From the NCBI GenBank assembly GCA_020632755.1, contig JACKEY010000007.1:1-64000 (forward strand): 64,000 nt of DNA. Reading direction: 5' to 3'. Numbering within the stretch: position 1 is the first letter of the stretch; the number at the start of each line of letters is the position of its first letter. Source of the stretch: Alphaproteobacteria bacterium. Its GTDB lineage: Bacteria > Myxococcota_A > UBA796 > UBA2385. The position numbers were made by a program, and so were the translations under genes. This document shows positions 19,075 through 27,430 of the stretch, one piece after another. Below the pieces are notes generated by a model. It worked only from the letters and a program-made list of their open reading frames with translations, ran no database searches and was not told the origin of the DNA.

Positions 19075-20226
19075 ATGCCGCGCATCAATCCCCTCCTCGA
19101 CCAGCTCGCCGACTACCCCATGGTGGAGCTCGAGCGCCGCAAGCAGGCGGTCGCCGACCGCGGCGTGCGCCTGTTCGACTTCAGCATCGGCGACCCGCAC
19201 GAGCCGACGCCGGAGTTCATCCGGCAGGCGCTCTGCGACGCGGTGCCCGCCCGCTGCGGCTACCCGAGCATCGCCGGCACGGCGGACCTGCGCCGCGCCA
19301 TCGCCGCCTACGTCGACCGGCGCTTCGGCGTGGCGCTGGACCCGAACACCTGCGTGCTGCCGACGTCCGGCGCCAAGGAAGCGGTGTTCCACCTGCCCCT
19401 GCTGGTCGTCGACCCGGCGGCCGACGACCGGACCGTGGTCTTCCCCGACCCGGGCTACCCGGCCTACCAGCGCGGGGCGCTGTTCGCGGGCGGCCACGCC
19501 CACGCCGTGCCCCTGACGGGCGACCACATCTTCCGCCCCTGGGAGCTGCCGGCCGACGTGCTGGCCCGCACGCGGCTCATCTGGCTGAACAGCCCGCACA
19601 ACCCGTCGGGCGCCATCACGCCCCTGGACGACCTGAAGCGCGCCGCCGACCTGTGCCGGGAACACGACATCGTCCTCATCTGCGACGAAGCCTACGCCGA
19701 CCTCTACCACGACACCCCGCCTCCTTCGCTGCTCCAGGCCGGGCTCGACGGCGTCCTGGTCCTGCACTCCCTCTCCAAGCGCTCCGGCATGACCGGCTAC
19801 CGCTCGGGCTTCCTGGCCGGCGACCCCTCCCTCATCGCCCGCCTGCGCAAGCTGCGCAGCAACCCGGGCCTGGCGCCCCAGGACTTCGTCAACGCCGCGG
19901 CCGCCGCCGCCTGGTCCGACGACGCGCACGTGGCCGAGCGGCGGGTGACCTTCTCCGCCAAGCGCGCCCTGCTGCGCCGCTTCTTCCAGGACGCCGGCTT
20001 CGACGTGCACGGCAGCGACGCGGCCATCTACCTGTGGGTGCGCGTGCCCGAGGGACACGACGACGAGAGCTTCGCCGCGCTGTTGCTGGAACACGGGGTC
20101 GTCGTCAGCCCGGGCGGCATGTACGGGGTCGAGGGCGCCGGGCGGCAGTACATCCGGCTGGCCCTGGTGCCGACCCTGGACGAGATCGGCGAGGCCATCG
20201 ACGTGCTGCGGGTCGCGTTGACATAG
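19075..20226 (+). CDS. dapC: N-succinyldiaminopimelate aminotransferase-like PLP enzyme
   Basis: This is a fold-type I aminotransferase of 383 aa. The PLP lysine is Lys235 (LHSLSKRSGMTGYRSGF). Asn176 (NSPHNPSG) and Asp204 with Tyr207 (CDEAYADLY) bind the cofactor, and the C-terminal Arg in RQYIRLAL binds the substrate carboxylate. The order of motifs and GYPSIAGTADLRRAIAAYVDRRFG match DapC-type enzymes. dapD follows 1.2 kb later on the same strand, which supports a role in the succinylase branch of lysine and meso-diaminopimelate synthesis. A general aspartate-family aminotransferase is the alternative. A MerR-type regulator gene lies between it and dapD. Confidence 0.82.
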   Translation: MPRINPLLDQLADYPMVELERRKQAVADRGVRLFDFSIGDPHEPTPEFIRQALCDAVPARCGYPSIAGTADLRRAIAAYVDRRFGVALDPNTCVLPTSGAKEAVFHLPLLVVDPAADDRTVVFPDPGYPAYQRGALFAGGHAHAVPLTGDHIFRPWELPADVLARTRLIWLNSPHNPSGAITPLDDLKRAADLCREHDIVLICDEAYADLYHDTPPPSLLQAGLDGVLVLHSLSKRSGMTGYRSGFLAGDPSLIARLRKLRSNPGLAPQDFVNAAAAAAWSDDAHVAERRVTFSAKRALLRRFFQDAGFDVHGSDAAIYLWVRVPEGHDDESFAALLLEHGVVVSPGGMYGVEGAGRQYIRLALVPTLDEIGEAIDVLRVALT

Positions 20227-20255
20227 TTGTACAAACATTGTGCATGACATTGACG
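20227..20255 (+). promoter_or_regulatory. Three 11-bp-spaced direct repeats, candidate MerR/CarH-type operator
   Basis: TTGTACA (20227), TTGTGCA (20238) and ATTGACG (20249) start exactly 11 bp apart and fit the pattern nTnnACA with at most one mismatch. TTGACA at 20218-20223 just upstream could be a -35. The array is about 85 bp before the MerR-family gene. CarH/CarA-type MerR proteins are known to bind 11-bp direct repeats overlapping the promoter, so autoregulation is plausible. Confidence 0.55.
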
Positions 20256-20339
20256 GGTGCAGCGGCGTGCGCTTCCGCGTGGTCCGGTTACTCGGGAGAT
20301 CGATCTCGACAAACCTTGGACACTCGGAGGCAGCGAGCG

Positions 20340-21305
20340 ATGGGGTTCCGCATCAAGACCGTGAGCATGCTCACCGGCGTCAGCGAGAACACGCTGCGCG
20401 CCTGGGAGCGTCGGTACGGCTTCGTGGTGCCGAAGCGCAACGACAACGGCTACCGCGAGTACGACGACGACGACCTGGCCGTCCTGCAGGCCGTCAAGCA
20501 GTTCGTGGACGACGGCTACAACGTGCGCGAGGCCATCGAGCTGGTGGACGAGGCCCGCAAGAGCCCCGTGGACCGGATCGAAGGTCGCAAGCTGCGGATC
20601 GCCGTGCTGCACGAGCAGCTGGTCGCCCAGATCGGCCTGGTCGCCGCCCACGAGCCGCCCCTGCACATCGCGTGGCAAGGCGCCAGCCTGGACGAGCTGC
20701 CGGACCACGCGCCGCCCGGCGGCGTGGACGTCGCGGTGGCCGACCTGGACCGCCTGGGCGCGGCCATCGGCGCGGCCCTGGACCGGCTGCGCCGCCGCCT
20801 GGGCGCGCGCCAGGTGCTGGTCGTCTACCAGTTCGCCACCCACGAGGTGATCGCCGAGGTCATCCGCGCCGGGGGCCGGCTGTTGCGGGGGCCGATCCGC
20901 GTCGACGCCCTGCACCAGGCCGTCGTCGAGCTGGTCGCCCTGCACAGCCTGCAGCAGGGCGAGCGCGAGGAACCGCCTGCTGCGTCGCCGGCCGCCCGCC
21001 GGGCCACGCCGGCCACGCCGCCCCTGCTGGTGCCACCGGGCCAGGCGCCGCCCCGGCTGCTCGACGACGCCCAGCTGGCCCGCCTGCGCGAGCTGCACAG
21101 CTCGATCGACTGCGAGTGCCCGAACCACATGGCGTCGCTGGTCTCGTCGCTGGTCGCGTTCGAGACCTACAGCCGCGCCTGCGAGATCCGCTTCCCCGAC
21201 GAAGCCGAGCTGCACGCCTCGCTGGCCGAAGGCACCGGCCGCGCCCGCCACCTGATGGAGCAGCTGGTGCTGCAGCTGGCGCGGGTCGAGGGGCTGGACC
21301 TGTAG
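20340..21305 (+). CDS. MerR-family transcriptional regulator with degenerate B12-type domain (CarA/LitR-like)
   Basis: Residues 1-70 are a MerR winged helix (FRIKTVSMLTGVSENTLRAWERRYG...NGYREYDDDDLAVLQAV). Residues about 85-200 look like the Rossmann-type cobalamin domain of CarH/LitR proteins, but the DxHxxG cobalamin-binding motif is not seen, so light or B12 sensing is doubtful. A Pro-rich linker leads to a C-terminal helical domain with IDCECPNHMASLVSSLVAFETYS, a Cys-containing module that recurs in myxobacterial MerR proteins. GGAGG precedes the ATG by nine bases. The 11-bp repeat array upstream is probably its operator. Its place between dapC and dapD may or may not reflect control of them. 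Confidence 0.85.
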   Translation: MGFRIKTVSMLTGVSENTLRAWERRYGFVVPKRNDNGYREYDDDDLAVLQAVKQFVDDGYNVREAIELVDEARKSPVDRIEGRKLRIAVLHEQLVAQIGLVAAHEPPLHIAWQGASLDELPDHAPPGGVDVAVADLDRLGAAIGAALDRLRRRLGARQVLVVYQFATHEVIAEVIRAGGRLLRGPIRVDALHQAVVELVALHSLQQGEREEPPAASPAARRATPATPPLLVPPGQAPPRLLDDAQLARLRELHSSIDCECPNHMASLVSSLVAFETYSRACEIRFPDEAELHASLAEGTGRARHLMEQLVLQLARVEGLDL

Positions 21306-21386
21306 GGCCGCTGGCGTTCCGCTCCACGCCGCAGGCTATGCTCGGCGCCGCCCGGCAGGTCGCCGGGGTCGACGGTGGAGGGTGTC

Positions 21387-22193
21387 GTGGGGATCGAGAG
21401 CTTGCAGGCGCGCATCGAGGCGGCCTGGGCCGGGACTGAGGACCGCGCCGCGGTCGACGAGGCGCTCGCGCTGCTCGACGACGGCACGCTGCGGGTGGCC
21501 GAGAAGGGCGCCGACGGCGACTGGGTCGTGCACACCTGGCTGCACCACGCCATCCTGCTGTACTTCCGGTACGCCGAGATGGCCGTGCACGAGGTCGGCC
21601 CCTACCAGTTCCACGACAAGATCCCGCTCAAGCGGAACCTGGCGGCCCAGGGCGTGCGGCTCGTGCCCCCCGGCCACATCCGCTACGGCGCCCATGTCGA
21701 GCCCGGCTGCGTCGTGATGCCCGGCTACGTCAACCTGGGCGCGCGGGTCGGCGCCGGCAGCATGGTCGACACCTGGGCCACCGTCGGGTCCTGCGCCCAG
21801 ATCGGCAGGGGCGTGCACCTGTCGGGCGGCGTCGGGATCGGGGGCGTGCTCGAGCCCCCCGGCGCCACCCCGGTCATCGTCGAGGACGGCGCCTTCCTGG
21901 GCAGCCGCAGCATCGTCGTCGAGGGCGTGCGGGTCGGCGAAGAGGCGGTGCTCGGCGCGAACGTGGTGCTGACCGCCAGCACCCGGATCATCGACGTCAC
22001 CGGCCCCGAAGAGGTCGTCTACAAGGGCGTGGTGCCGCCCCGCTCGGTGGTCATCCCCGGCATGCGTCCCAAGCGCTTCCCCGCCGGCGAGTACCACGTG
22101 CCCTGCGCCCTCATCATCGGGCAGCGCAAGGCCAGCACGGATCGCAAGACCAGCCTGAACCAGGTGCTCCGCGAGCACGCTGTCGCGGTGTAG
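21387..22193 (+). CDS. dapD: 2,3,4,5-tetrahydropyridine-2,6-dicarboxylate N-succinyltransferase
   Basis: DapD succinylates tetrahydrodipicolinate, the first committed step of the succinylase route to lysine and diaminopimelate. The start is taken as GTG at 21387, because GGAGG sits six bases before it and MGIESLQARIEAAW then aligns with E. coli DapD; a GTG four codons upstream overlaps that ribosome site. The helical N-domain has the conserved KGADGDWVVHTWLHHAILL. The left-handed beta-helix of hexapeptide repeats spans about residues 95-215 (VMPGYVNLGARVGAGSMVDTW). The C-terminus has CALIIGQRKASTDRKTSLNQVLR. Length (268 aa) matches the family. TATGCT at 21337 may be its -10. Confidence 0.95.
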   Translation: MGIESLQARIEAAWAGTEDRAAVDEALALLDDGTLRVAEKGADGDWVVHTWLHHAILLYFRYAEMAVHEVGPYQFHDKIPLKRNLAAQGVRLVPPGHIRYGAHVEPGCVVMPGYVNLGARVGAGSMVDTWATVGSCAQIGRGVHLSGGVGIGGVLEPPGATPVIVEDGAFLGSRSIVVEGVRVGEEAVLGANVVLTASTRIIDVTGPEEVVYKGVVPPRSVVIPGMRPKRFPAGEYHVPCALIIGQRKASTDRKTSLNQVLREHAVAV

Positions 22194-22196
22194 GGC

Positions 22197-23801
22197 GTGG
22201 CGGTCGGGGCGCAGGACGAAGCGCGCCTGGCGGTGGGACTCGCCGCCATCGGCGCGCTGCTCTGCGTGATGCTGGCCGCGCCCGTGCCGGTGCTGGACGA
22301 GGAGAGCTACCTGGACATGGCGGCCCAGGCGTCGGTGCTGCGGCCCTACGACTGGTGGCGGGCCTGGCAGCCGTGGGGGGCCGGCAACGAAGGTGACGCC
22401 TTCGTGTTCGCCCATCCGCCGGGCCACCTGTGGTGGGTCGAGCTGGTCACCGGGGCGGTGCCCGACGAGCTCGGCGTGCGGGCCTGGAAGGTCGCCGCGG
22501 CGGCGCCCTGGGCGCTGTTGCTGGCCGTGTCGGTGGGCACCCTGGCCACCCAGGTGACGCGGCGGCCGCTGTTCGCCGTGCTCGCGTGGCTGGGGGCGCC
22601 GGTGGTGGTGCTGGGGCTGCAGCGGGGGCTGATGCCGGACCTGGCGGTGTCGGCCTGCATGGCAGCCGCGGTGCTGGGCTGGCGGGCCGCGACGGCGGGC
22701 TCGCGCCGCGGGGCGGTGCTCGGCGGGCTGGCCCTCGCGGCCGCGGCGTGGGTGAAGTACCCGGCCCTGGTGCTGGTCCCGGCCCTGGCGGTGCACGCGC
22801 TGGTGCTGGCGCGCGGCGAGCGCGGCGTGCTGCTGAAGCGAACGCTCCCCTTCTGGCTGGCGGCGGCGGCGCCGTGGCTGCTGGGCGAGGCCTGGCTGTG
22901 GGCGAGCTACGGCCGGCCGCACATCGTCGAGGTGCTGTCGCGCGCGGCCGAGATCGACCGCGGGGACATGCGCGGCCGCGTGCTGGGGCTGCTGGGGCGC
23001 GCCTTCGTGCTGGGCCTGCCCGCGGTGGTGCTGCTGGCCGACCTGCGCAAGGTGCTGCTGCTGGCGCCCGTCCTGGTGGTCGGCGCGCTGGTGCTGGCCT
23101 GGGGGCCGACGGACCTGGACGCCGCCACCGCGACACGGCTGATGCCCTTCCTGCTGGTCGGGGGCGTGGTCGTCGGGCTGCTGTGGGTGGTGGCCCGCTC
23201 TCCGGCGCGGGACCGCGGGCCCGGGCGCCCCGGCGACACCCTGCTGCTGGTGCTGTGGGCGAGCGCGGTGCTGATTGGCGTCGTCGTCGGCCACAACTAC
23301 GTGGCGCCCCGCTACCTGCTGCCCGCGGCGGCGCCGGTGGCCCTGGTGCTGGCCCGGGCCGTGGACGCGCGTCCTCGGGGCCGGGCCCTGCTCGTGGTGG
23401 GCGCCCTGCTCGGCATGGCCGTCGGCGGCGGGCTGACCGTGGCCGAGCACCGCTACTTCCAGGCCTCGGCCGACCTGGCCGGCGAGATCGCCCGCACCTG
23501 GCCGACCCCGGGTGTCGCGACCGGCGAATGGAGCTTCCGCTGGCGGCTGCGCGAGGCGGGCTGGGGCCGGCTGAGTGCCGAGACGCCCTCGGGCGTCCTG
23601 CTGGTCGCTCCGGTGCATGCCTCCCCCGGGCCGGTGCCGCCCGACAGCACGCCTGTCGCCGACTACGCGCTGGGGCGCTTTCCGCTGCGTGTCGTGCACG
23701 CCGGCGACCGCATCGGGCTGTACGCCGAGACCCTGGGCGTGCTGCCGCTGGGGCTCTCGGACAGCCCCCTGGAGGAGGCGAAGGCGTGGCGGATCCGCTG
23801 A
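22197..23801 (+). CDS. GT39/ArnT-like multi-pass membrane glycosyltransferase
   Basis: A 534-residue inner-membrane protein with around ten hydrophobic segments. The first outer loop has an acidic motif (VLDEESYLDMA) where GT-C enzymes carry their catalytic Asp/Glu, and the following HPPGHLWWVELV matches the HPP segment of the dolichyl-phosphate-mannose mannosyltransferase superfamily. KYPALVLVPALAVHAL and NYVAPRYLLPAAAPVAL are further typical helices. A small periplasmic C-domain follows. It should transfer a sugar from a polyprenyl phosphate to lipid or protein. The GTG start lies 3 bp after dapD, so it is co-transcribed, and its end overlaps the rhomboid gene by 16 bp. Confidence 0.78.
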   Translation: MAVGAQDEARLAVGLAAIGALLCVMLAAPVPVLDEESYLDMAAQASVLRPYDWWRAWQPWGAGNEGDAFVFAHPPGHLWWVELVTGAVPDELGVRAWKVAAAAPWALLLAVSVGTLATQVTRRPLFAVLAWLGAPVVVLGLQRGLMPDLAVSACMAAAVLGWRAATAGSRRGAVLGGLALAAAAWVKYPALVLVPALAVHALVLARGERGVLLKRTLPFWLAAAAPWLLGEAWLWASYGRPHIVEVLSRAAEIDRGDMRGRVLGLLGRAFVLGLPAVVLLADLRKVLLLAPVLVVGALVLAWGPTDLDAATATRLMPFLLVGGVVVGLLWVVARSPARDRGPGRPGDTLLLVLWASAVLIGVVVGHNYVAPRYLLPAAAPVALVLARAVDARPRGRALLVVGALLGMAVGGGLTVAEHRYFQASADLAGEIARTWPTPGVATGEWSFRWRLREAGWGRLSAETPSGVLLVAPVHASPGPVPPDSTPVADYALGRFPLRVVHAGDRIGLYAETLGVLPLGLSDSPLEEAKAWRIR

Positions 23802-24610
23802 GTCCCGACGGCGCTCCGCCCCGGGACCGGCCCGTGGACGACCGCGACGCCCGCCTGCAGCGCCTGCAGCGCGCCACGAGCGGGCCGCTGCTGTTCGAGG
23901 GCATGCGGCGGCCCTGGCTGACCATCGCCCTGGTCGTCGTGCTGGTCGCCGTGCACGTGGCCCTGGGGCTGCGCATGTGGAGCAACGACCGGGTGGATCT
24001 GCTGGGCTCGCTGGTGGTCGCCCGGCCCGACCGGTTGCTCGTCCGCGCCGGCGGCCAGTTCGGGCCCGGCATCGGCCGCGGCGAGGCCTGGCGGCTGGTG
24101 TCGGCGGTCTTCCTGCACGGCAGCGGGCTGCATCTGCTGCTCAACGCCACCGCCCTGCTGGGGCTGGGGCGGCTGGTCGAGTCGCTCTACGGCCGCGGCC
24201 GCTACCTGTTCCTGTTCGTCGCCTGCGGCGTCGGCGGCGCGCTGTTGTCCTACCTGGGCGGGACGCGGCTCAGCATCGGGGCCAGCGGCGCCATCTTCGG
24301 GCTGATGGGCGCCCCCATCGTGTTCGGCTGGCGGCACCGCGCCCAGCTGCCCGAGGGGCTCGGTGACGACCTGCGGCGGGCCCTGCTGCCGTGGGTGGTG
24401 CTCAACCTGGCGATCGGCTTCATCGTGCCGTTCATCGACAACCTGGCCCACGTCGGGGGGCTCGTCACCGGCTGCCTGCTGGCGCTGGTGCTGGGCAACC
24501 GGGTCGTGCCCGGGCTGGAAGGCCGGCGGTGGGTGCCGGCGGTGCTGGCGGCGCTCGCCGTGGCGGCGGTCGCGTGGGCCGCGGTGGGCGTCGCGGGGGA
24601 GTGGCTGTGA
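23786..24610 (+). CDS. Rhomboid-family intramembrane serine protease
   Basis: The 274-aa protein has a 40-residue cytoplasmic N-terminus and about seven membrane helices. The rhomboid signature is complete: WRLVSAVFLHGSGLHLLLNATAL (with the oxyanion His and Asn120), the catalytic Ser167 in GASGAIFGLMG, and the catalytic His222 in NLAHVGGLVTG. The start is GTG at 23786 behind GGAGGAGG and overlaps the end of the GT39-like gene, so the two are translationally coupled. Substrates would be membrane proteins. Coupling to a glycosyltransferase could mean shared envelope targets, but this is inference. Confidence 0.92.
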   Translation: MADPLSPDGAPPRDRPVDDRDARLQRLQRATSGPLLFEGMRRPWLTIALVVVLVAVHVALGLRMWSNDRVDLLGSLVVARPDRLLVRAGGQFGPGIGRGEAWRLVSAVFLHGSGLHLLLNATALLGLGRLVESLYGRGRYLFLFVACGVGGALLSYLGGTRLSIGASGAIFGLMGAPIVFGWRHRAQLPEGLGDDLRRALLPWVVLNLAIGFIVPFIDNLAHVGGLVTGCLLALVLGNRVVPGLEGRRWVPAVLAALAVAAVAWAAVGVAGEWL

Positions 24611-24653
24611 GGGGAGGGGAGGGCGTGCGTTAGGCCTGCGGCGTGGAGGAGCG

Positions 24654-25121
24654 ATGCGGGCAGTGGTGCAGCGGGTCTCGGAGGCGTCCGTGACCATCGA
24701 GGGCGAGGTCGTCGGGCGCATCGGCGCGGGCTTCCTGGTCCTGCTGGGCGTCGGACCGGCCGACGGGGCCGCCGAGGTCGACTGGCTGGCCCGCAAGATC
24801 GCGGGCCTGCGGGTGCTGGAGGACGAGCAGGGCCGCATGAACCGGTCGCTGCTGGACGCAGGCGCCGGCGCGCTGGTGGTCAGCCAGTTCACCCTGTACG
24901 GGGACTGTCGGAAGGGCCGCCGGCCGAGCTTCGTCGGGGCCGCCCCGCCCGAACATGCCGAGCCGCTCTATGAAGCCTTCTGCGAGGCGCTCGCCGCCCA
25001 GGGCGTGACCCCGGTGGAGCGGGGCCGGTTCGGGGCCGACATGAAGGTCGCCCTGGTCAACGACGGGCCTGTGACCTTGATCCTCGACAGCTCGGGCGCG
25101 GATGTGCCGACGGCGTCGTGA
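24654..25121 (+). CDS. dtd: D-aminoacyl-tRNA deacylase
   Basis: DTD hydrolyses D-amino acids (and glycine mis-attached to tRNA-Ala) from tRNA, a cytoplasmic proofreading step. At 155 aa it is slightly longer than the usual 145. The family motifs are present: MRAVVQRVSEASVTIEG at the N-terminus, SQFTLYGDCRKGRRPSF with the key Thr80, and the cross-subunit motif NDGPVT with Gly138-Pro139. GGAGGAGCG precedes the ATG. TTAGGC at 24630 may be part of its own promoter, 43 bp after the rhomboid gene. Confidence 0.96.
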   Translation: MRAVVQRVSEASVTIEGEVVGRIGAGFLVLLGVGPADGAAEVDWLARKIAGLRVLEDEQGRMNRSLLDAGAGALVVSQFTLYGDCRKGRRPSFVGAAPPEHAEPLYEAFCEALAAQGVTPVERGRFGADMKVALVNDGPVTLILDSSGADVPTAS

Positions 25122-25189
25122 CATCGGCGCCCCGGGTGACAGAGTTGTCAGGACCCGTGCAAGATCGCCCACCTCCGCCGCCGCCCCGC

Positions 25190-25218
25190 TTGACAGTCGG
25201 CCTGAGCCCGACATACTT
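25190..25218 (+). promoter_or_regulatory. Sigma-70-type promoter before the small Cys-rich lipoprotein
   Basis: A perfect TTGACA (25190-25195) is followed after 17 bases by ATACTT (25213-25218), embedded in otherwise GC-rich DNA. It sits about 80 bp upstream of the ATG at 25300 and is the best sigma-70-like promoter in the window. Confidence 0.6.
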
Positions 25219-25299
25219 CGCTCGCACTCGGGTCCCCTCTGCGTACCGGTGCGCCACGGGTCCTCCCTCTCGCTCACCAACTCCTCTCAGGAGCACGAC

Positions 25300-25659
25300 A
25301 TGCGCCTCCCCGTCCTCGCTGCCGTCACCTTCCTGTCCGGCTGCTCCCTTCTCGGTGCGCCCGTCGACGAAGACAACTTCGGCGAGCAGTACGCCACCCT
25401 GTCCTGCAAGGTCACGAAGAAGTGCTTCCGCGGCAACTTCGAGTACCTGTACGACGGTGACATCAACGACTGCATCGACGAGAACATGGACCTCTACGAA
25501 GAAGCCGAGGACTACTTCAACGACGCGGACTGCAACTTCGACGACGGCAAGGCCGAGGACTGCCTCGCCGACCTGCGCGAAGCCGAGTGCGGGGACTACG
25601 CCGACCCAGACGAGCAGGAGAACCTGTACGAGAACTGCAACGAAGTCTGGGAGTGCTGA
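25300..25659 (+). CDS. Small acidic Cys-rich lipoprotein, 119 aa
   Basis: The ATG at 25300 gives MRLPVLAAVTFLSGC, a lipoprotein signal with lipobox LSGC. The mature part is very acidic, with eight further Cys in loose pairs (for example CKVTKKC, DADCNFDDGKAEDC, ENCNEVWEC) and many Tyr/Asp. It is probably a disulfide-stabilised periplasmic or surface protein, perhaps metal-binding. I do not recognise the family. It is framed by its own promoter upstream and a strong hairpin just downstream, so it forms a single-gene transcription unit that may be highly expressed. Confidence 0.8.
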   Translation: MRLPVLAAVTFLSGCSLLGAPVDEDNFGEQYATLSCKVTKKCFRGNFEYLYDGDINDCIDENMDLYEEAEDYFNDADCNFDDGKAEDCLADLREAECGDYADPDEQENLYENCNEVWEC

Positions 25660-25678
25660 GCTGACGCTCGGCTGAGCC

Positions 25679-25721
25679 CGAGGGCCGGCCCGCCGGGGAA
25701 CTCCCCCGGGGCCGGCCCTCG
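25679..25721 (+). terminator. Strong GC hairpin after the small lipoprotein gene
   Basis: CGAGGGCCGGCCC (25679-25691) pairs perfectly over 13 bp with GGGCCGGCCCTCG (25709-25721), with further CCGGGG/CCCCGG pairing inside. It lies 20 bp after the stop codon. The downstream T-run is weak (GCTTCGTCT). Confidence 0.65.
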
Positions 25722-25740
25722 CTTCGTCTCGGAGGTCACC

Positions 25741-27342
25741 CTGCGACGCCGCGTCCTCGAGCTGCTGGTCCTGACCGTCGGCCTGTCGGGCATGGGGGTG
25801 CTGGGCTCGCTGCGCGCGCTGCAGGGTCGGTCCCTGCCCCAGGATCTGCCCTTGCTGCTGCTGCCGGACCTGGCGGCCTGTCTGCTCGCCGCGCTCGTCG
25901 TGGTGCTGGTCGGGCGCAGCCGGCCGGCCCTGCGGGCGGTGGGGGGCGCGGTGTGCATGGGGCTGCTGGTCGCGCGGGCCCTGACCACCCCGGTGCCGCC
26001 GCCGCAGGCGCCCGCCGCCGGACAGGGGCGGCTGCTGGTCTTCGTCACCCTCGACACCTTCCGGGCCGATCACCTGGGCGTCATCGGCGGCGCCCCCGTC
26101 CCGGTCGAGACACCGAGCCTGGACGCCCTGGCGGCGGACGGCGTGCTGGTCAGCCGGGCCATCGCGCCCGTCGCCCTGACCCTGCCGAGCCACGTCGGCA
26201 TGCTCAGCGGCACGCCGCCGCTGGACCTGGGCGTCGTGCGCAACGGGGCGATGGTGCCGGCCGACGCGCCGCTGGTCGCGGCCGGCCTGTCGGACCAGGG
26301 CTGGGTCACCGGCGCTTTCGTGTCGGCGCGGGTGCTCGACCACGGCACCGGGCTGGACCGCGGCTTCGGCCACTACGACGACGTGCTGGGGCCCCTGCAC
26401 GTCGTGCGCGCCTCGCTGCCGGGCCAGCTGCTCGCTGCCGTCGGGCTGCTGCCGCACACTGCCCGCCAGCGCCGCGGCGACGAGACCATCGCCCGGGCGC
26501 TGTCGTGGCTGGACCGCCAGGACCCGGCCCGCGACCGCTTCTTGTGGGTGCACCTGTTCGACCCGCACCACCCCTACGACGCGCCCGCACCCTTCGCCGG
26601 CCGCTACGCCGACACCCCGGATCTGCCCGGCGGCCCCGACGAGATGCGCGCCCTGCGCGAGCGCCTGGGGCTCGGCCCGATGCAGCTGCTGGGTGTGCCC
26701 CGCGACATGCGGCCGTTCATCACCGCCTACGCCGAGGAGATCGCCTGGACCGACCACCTGGTCGGCGAGCTGCGCGGCGCCCTGCCGGCCGACGCCACCT
26801 TCGTCGTCGCCGCCGACCACGGCGAGAGCCTGATCGAGCACGACTACGTCATGGGCCACGGTGGCCGGCTGCACGAGGTCGGCGTGCGGTCCTGGGTCAT
26901 CGCCGCGGGGCCCGGCCTGCCCCACGGCCTGCGCCGGGACGACCCGGTCAGCCTGCTCGGCGTCGCCGACGCGCTGCGGGCCCTGGCGGCAGGCGACGGC
27001 CCCGCCGGGGTCCTGGCCGAGCCACCCTTGCCCCTGCCGGACATCTTCCTGTTCGCGGGCACCCAGGAGTCCCGCGCCATGCCCGGCCTGCCGGCCTCGG
27101 CCCTGCGGGTGGGCTGGCGCCAGGCCGAGCTCAAGCAGGTCGTGCACGCCGACGGCGAGGTGCTGGCCTGGGATCTCGCCGCCGATCCGGACGAGGTCGC
27201 GCCGGTCGAGGTCGAGCTGCCGGACCTGCGCGACCGCGGCCTGTCGGCCATCGACGCCCTGCAGGCCGCGGAAGCGGCCGTCGAGGAGGGGCTGAGCGCC
27301 GACGAGGCCGAGGCGCTGCGGGCGCTGGGGTACGTCGAGTAG
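25741..27342 (+). CDS. Sulfatase/alkaline phosphatase-superfamily membrane hydrolase
   Basis: The N-terminus has two or three membrane helices, then a sulfatase-fold domain: metal ligands in VTLDTFRADHLG, nucleophile region ALTLPSHVGMLSG, HLFDPHHPYDAP, VVAADHGESLIEH and GHGGRLHEVGVRSWVI. Where arylsulfatases have CxPSR, this protein has TLPSH, so Thr is the likely nucleophile and formylglycine is absent; phosphoglycerol transferase or phosphodiesterase chemistry is possible. I place the start at CTG 25741, seven bases after GGAGG, because it completes the first hydrophobic helix; the first ATG (25792) lacks a ribosome site. The substrate is unknown. Confidence 0.78.
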   Translation: MRRRVLELLVLTVGLSGMGVLGSLRALQGRSLPQDLPLLLLPDLAACLLAALVVVLVGRSRPALRAVGGAVCMGLLVARALTTPVPPPQAPAAGQGRLLVFVTLDTFRADHLGVIGGAPVPVETPSLDALAADGVLVSRAIAPVALTLPSHVGMLSGTPPLDLGVVRNGAMVPADAPLVAAGLSDQGWVTGAFVSARVLDHGTGLDRGFGHYDDVLGPLHVVRASLPGQLLAAVGLLPHTARQRRGDETIARALSWLDRQDPARDRFLWVHLFDPHHPYDAPAPFAGRYADTPDLPGGPDEMRALRERLGLGPMQLLGVPRDMRPFITAYAEEIAWTDHLVGELRGALPADATFVVAADHGESLIEHDYVMGHGGRLHEVGVRSWVIAAGPGLPHGLRRDDPVSLLGVADALRALAAGDGPAGVLAEPPLPLPDIFLFAGTQESRAMPGLPASALRVGWRQAELKQVVHADGEVLAWDLAADPDEVAPVEVELPDLRDRGLSAIDALQAAEAAVEEGLSADEAEALRALGYVE

Positions 27343-27430
27343 GGGGGCGGCAGGGCGCGTGCGGACACCGTGCGCACGGCGAGCCGCGTCCCCACGCCTC
27401 ACCGGACCCGCGGCAGCCCACCTTCGGTGC

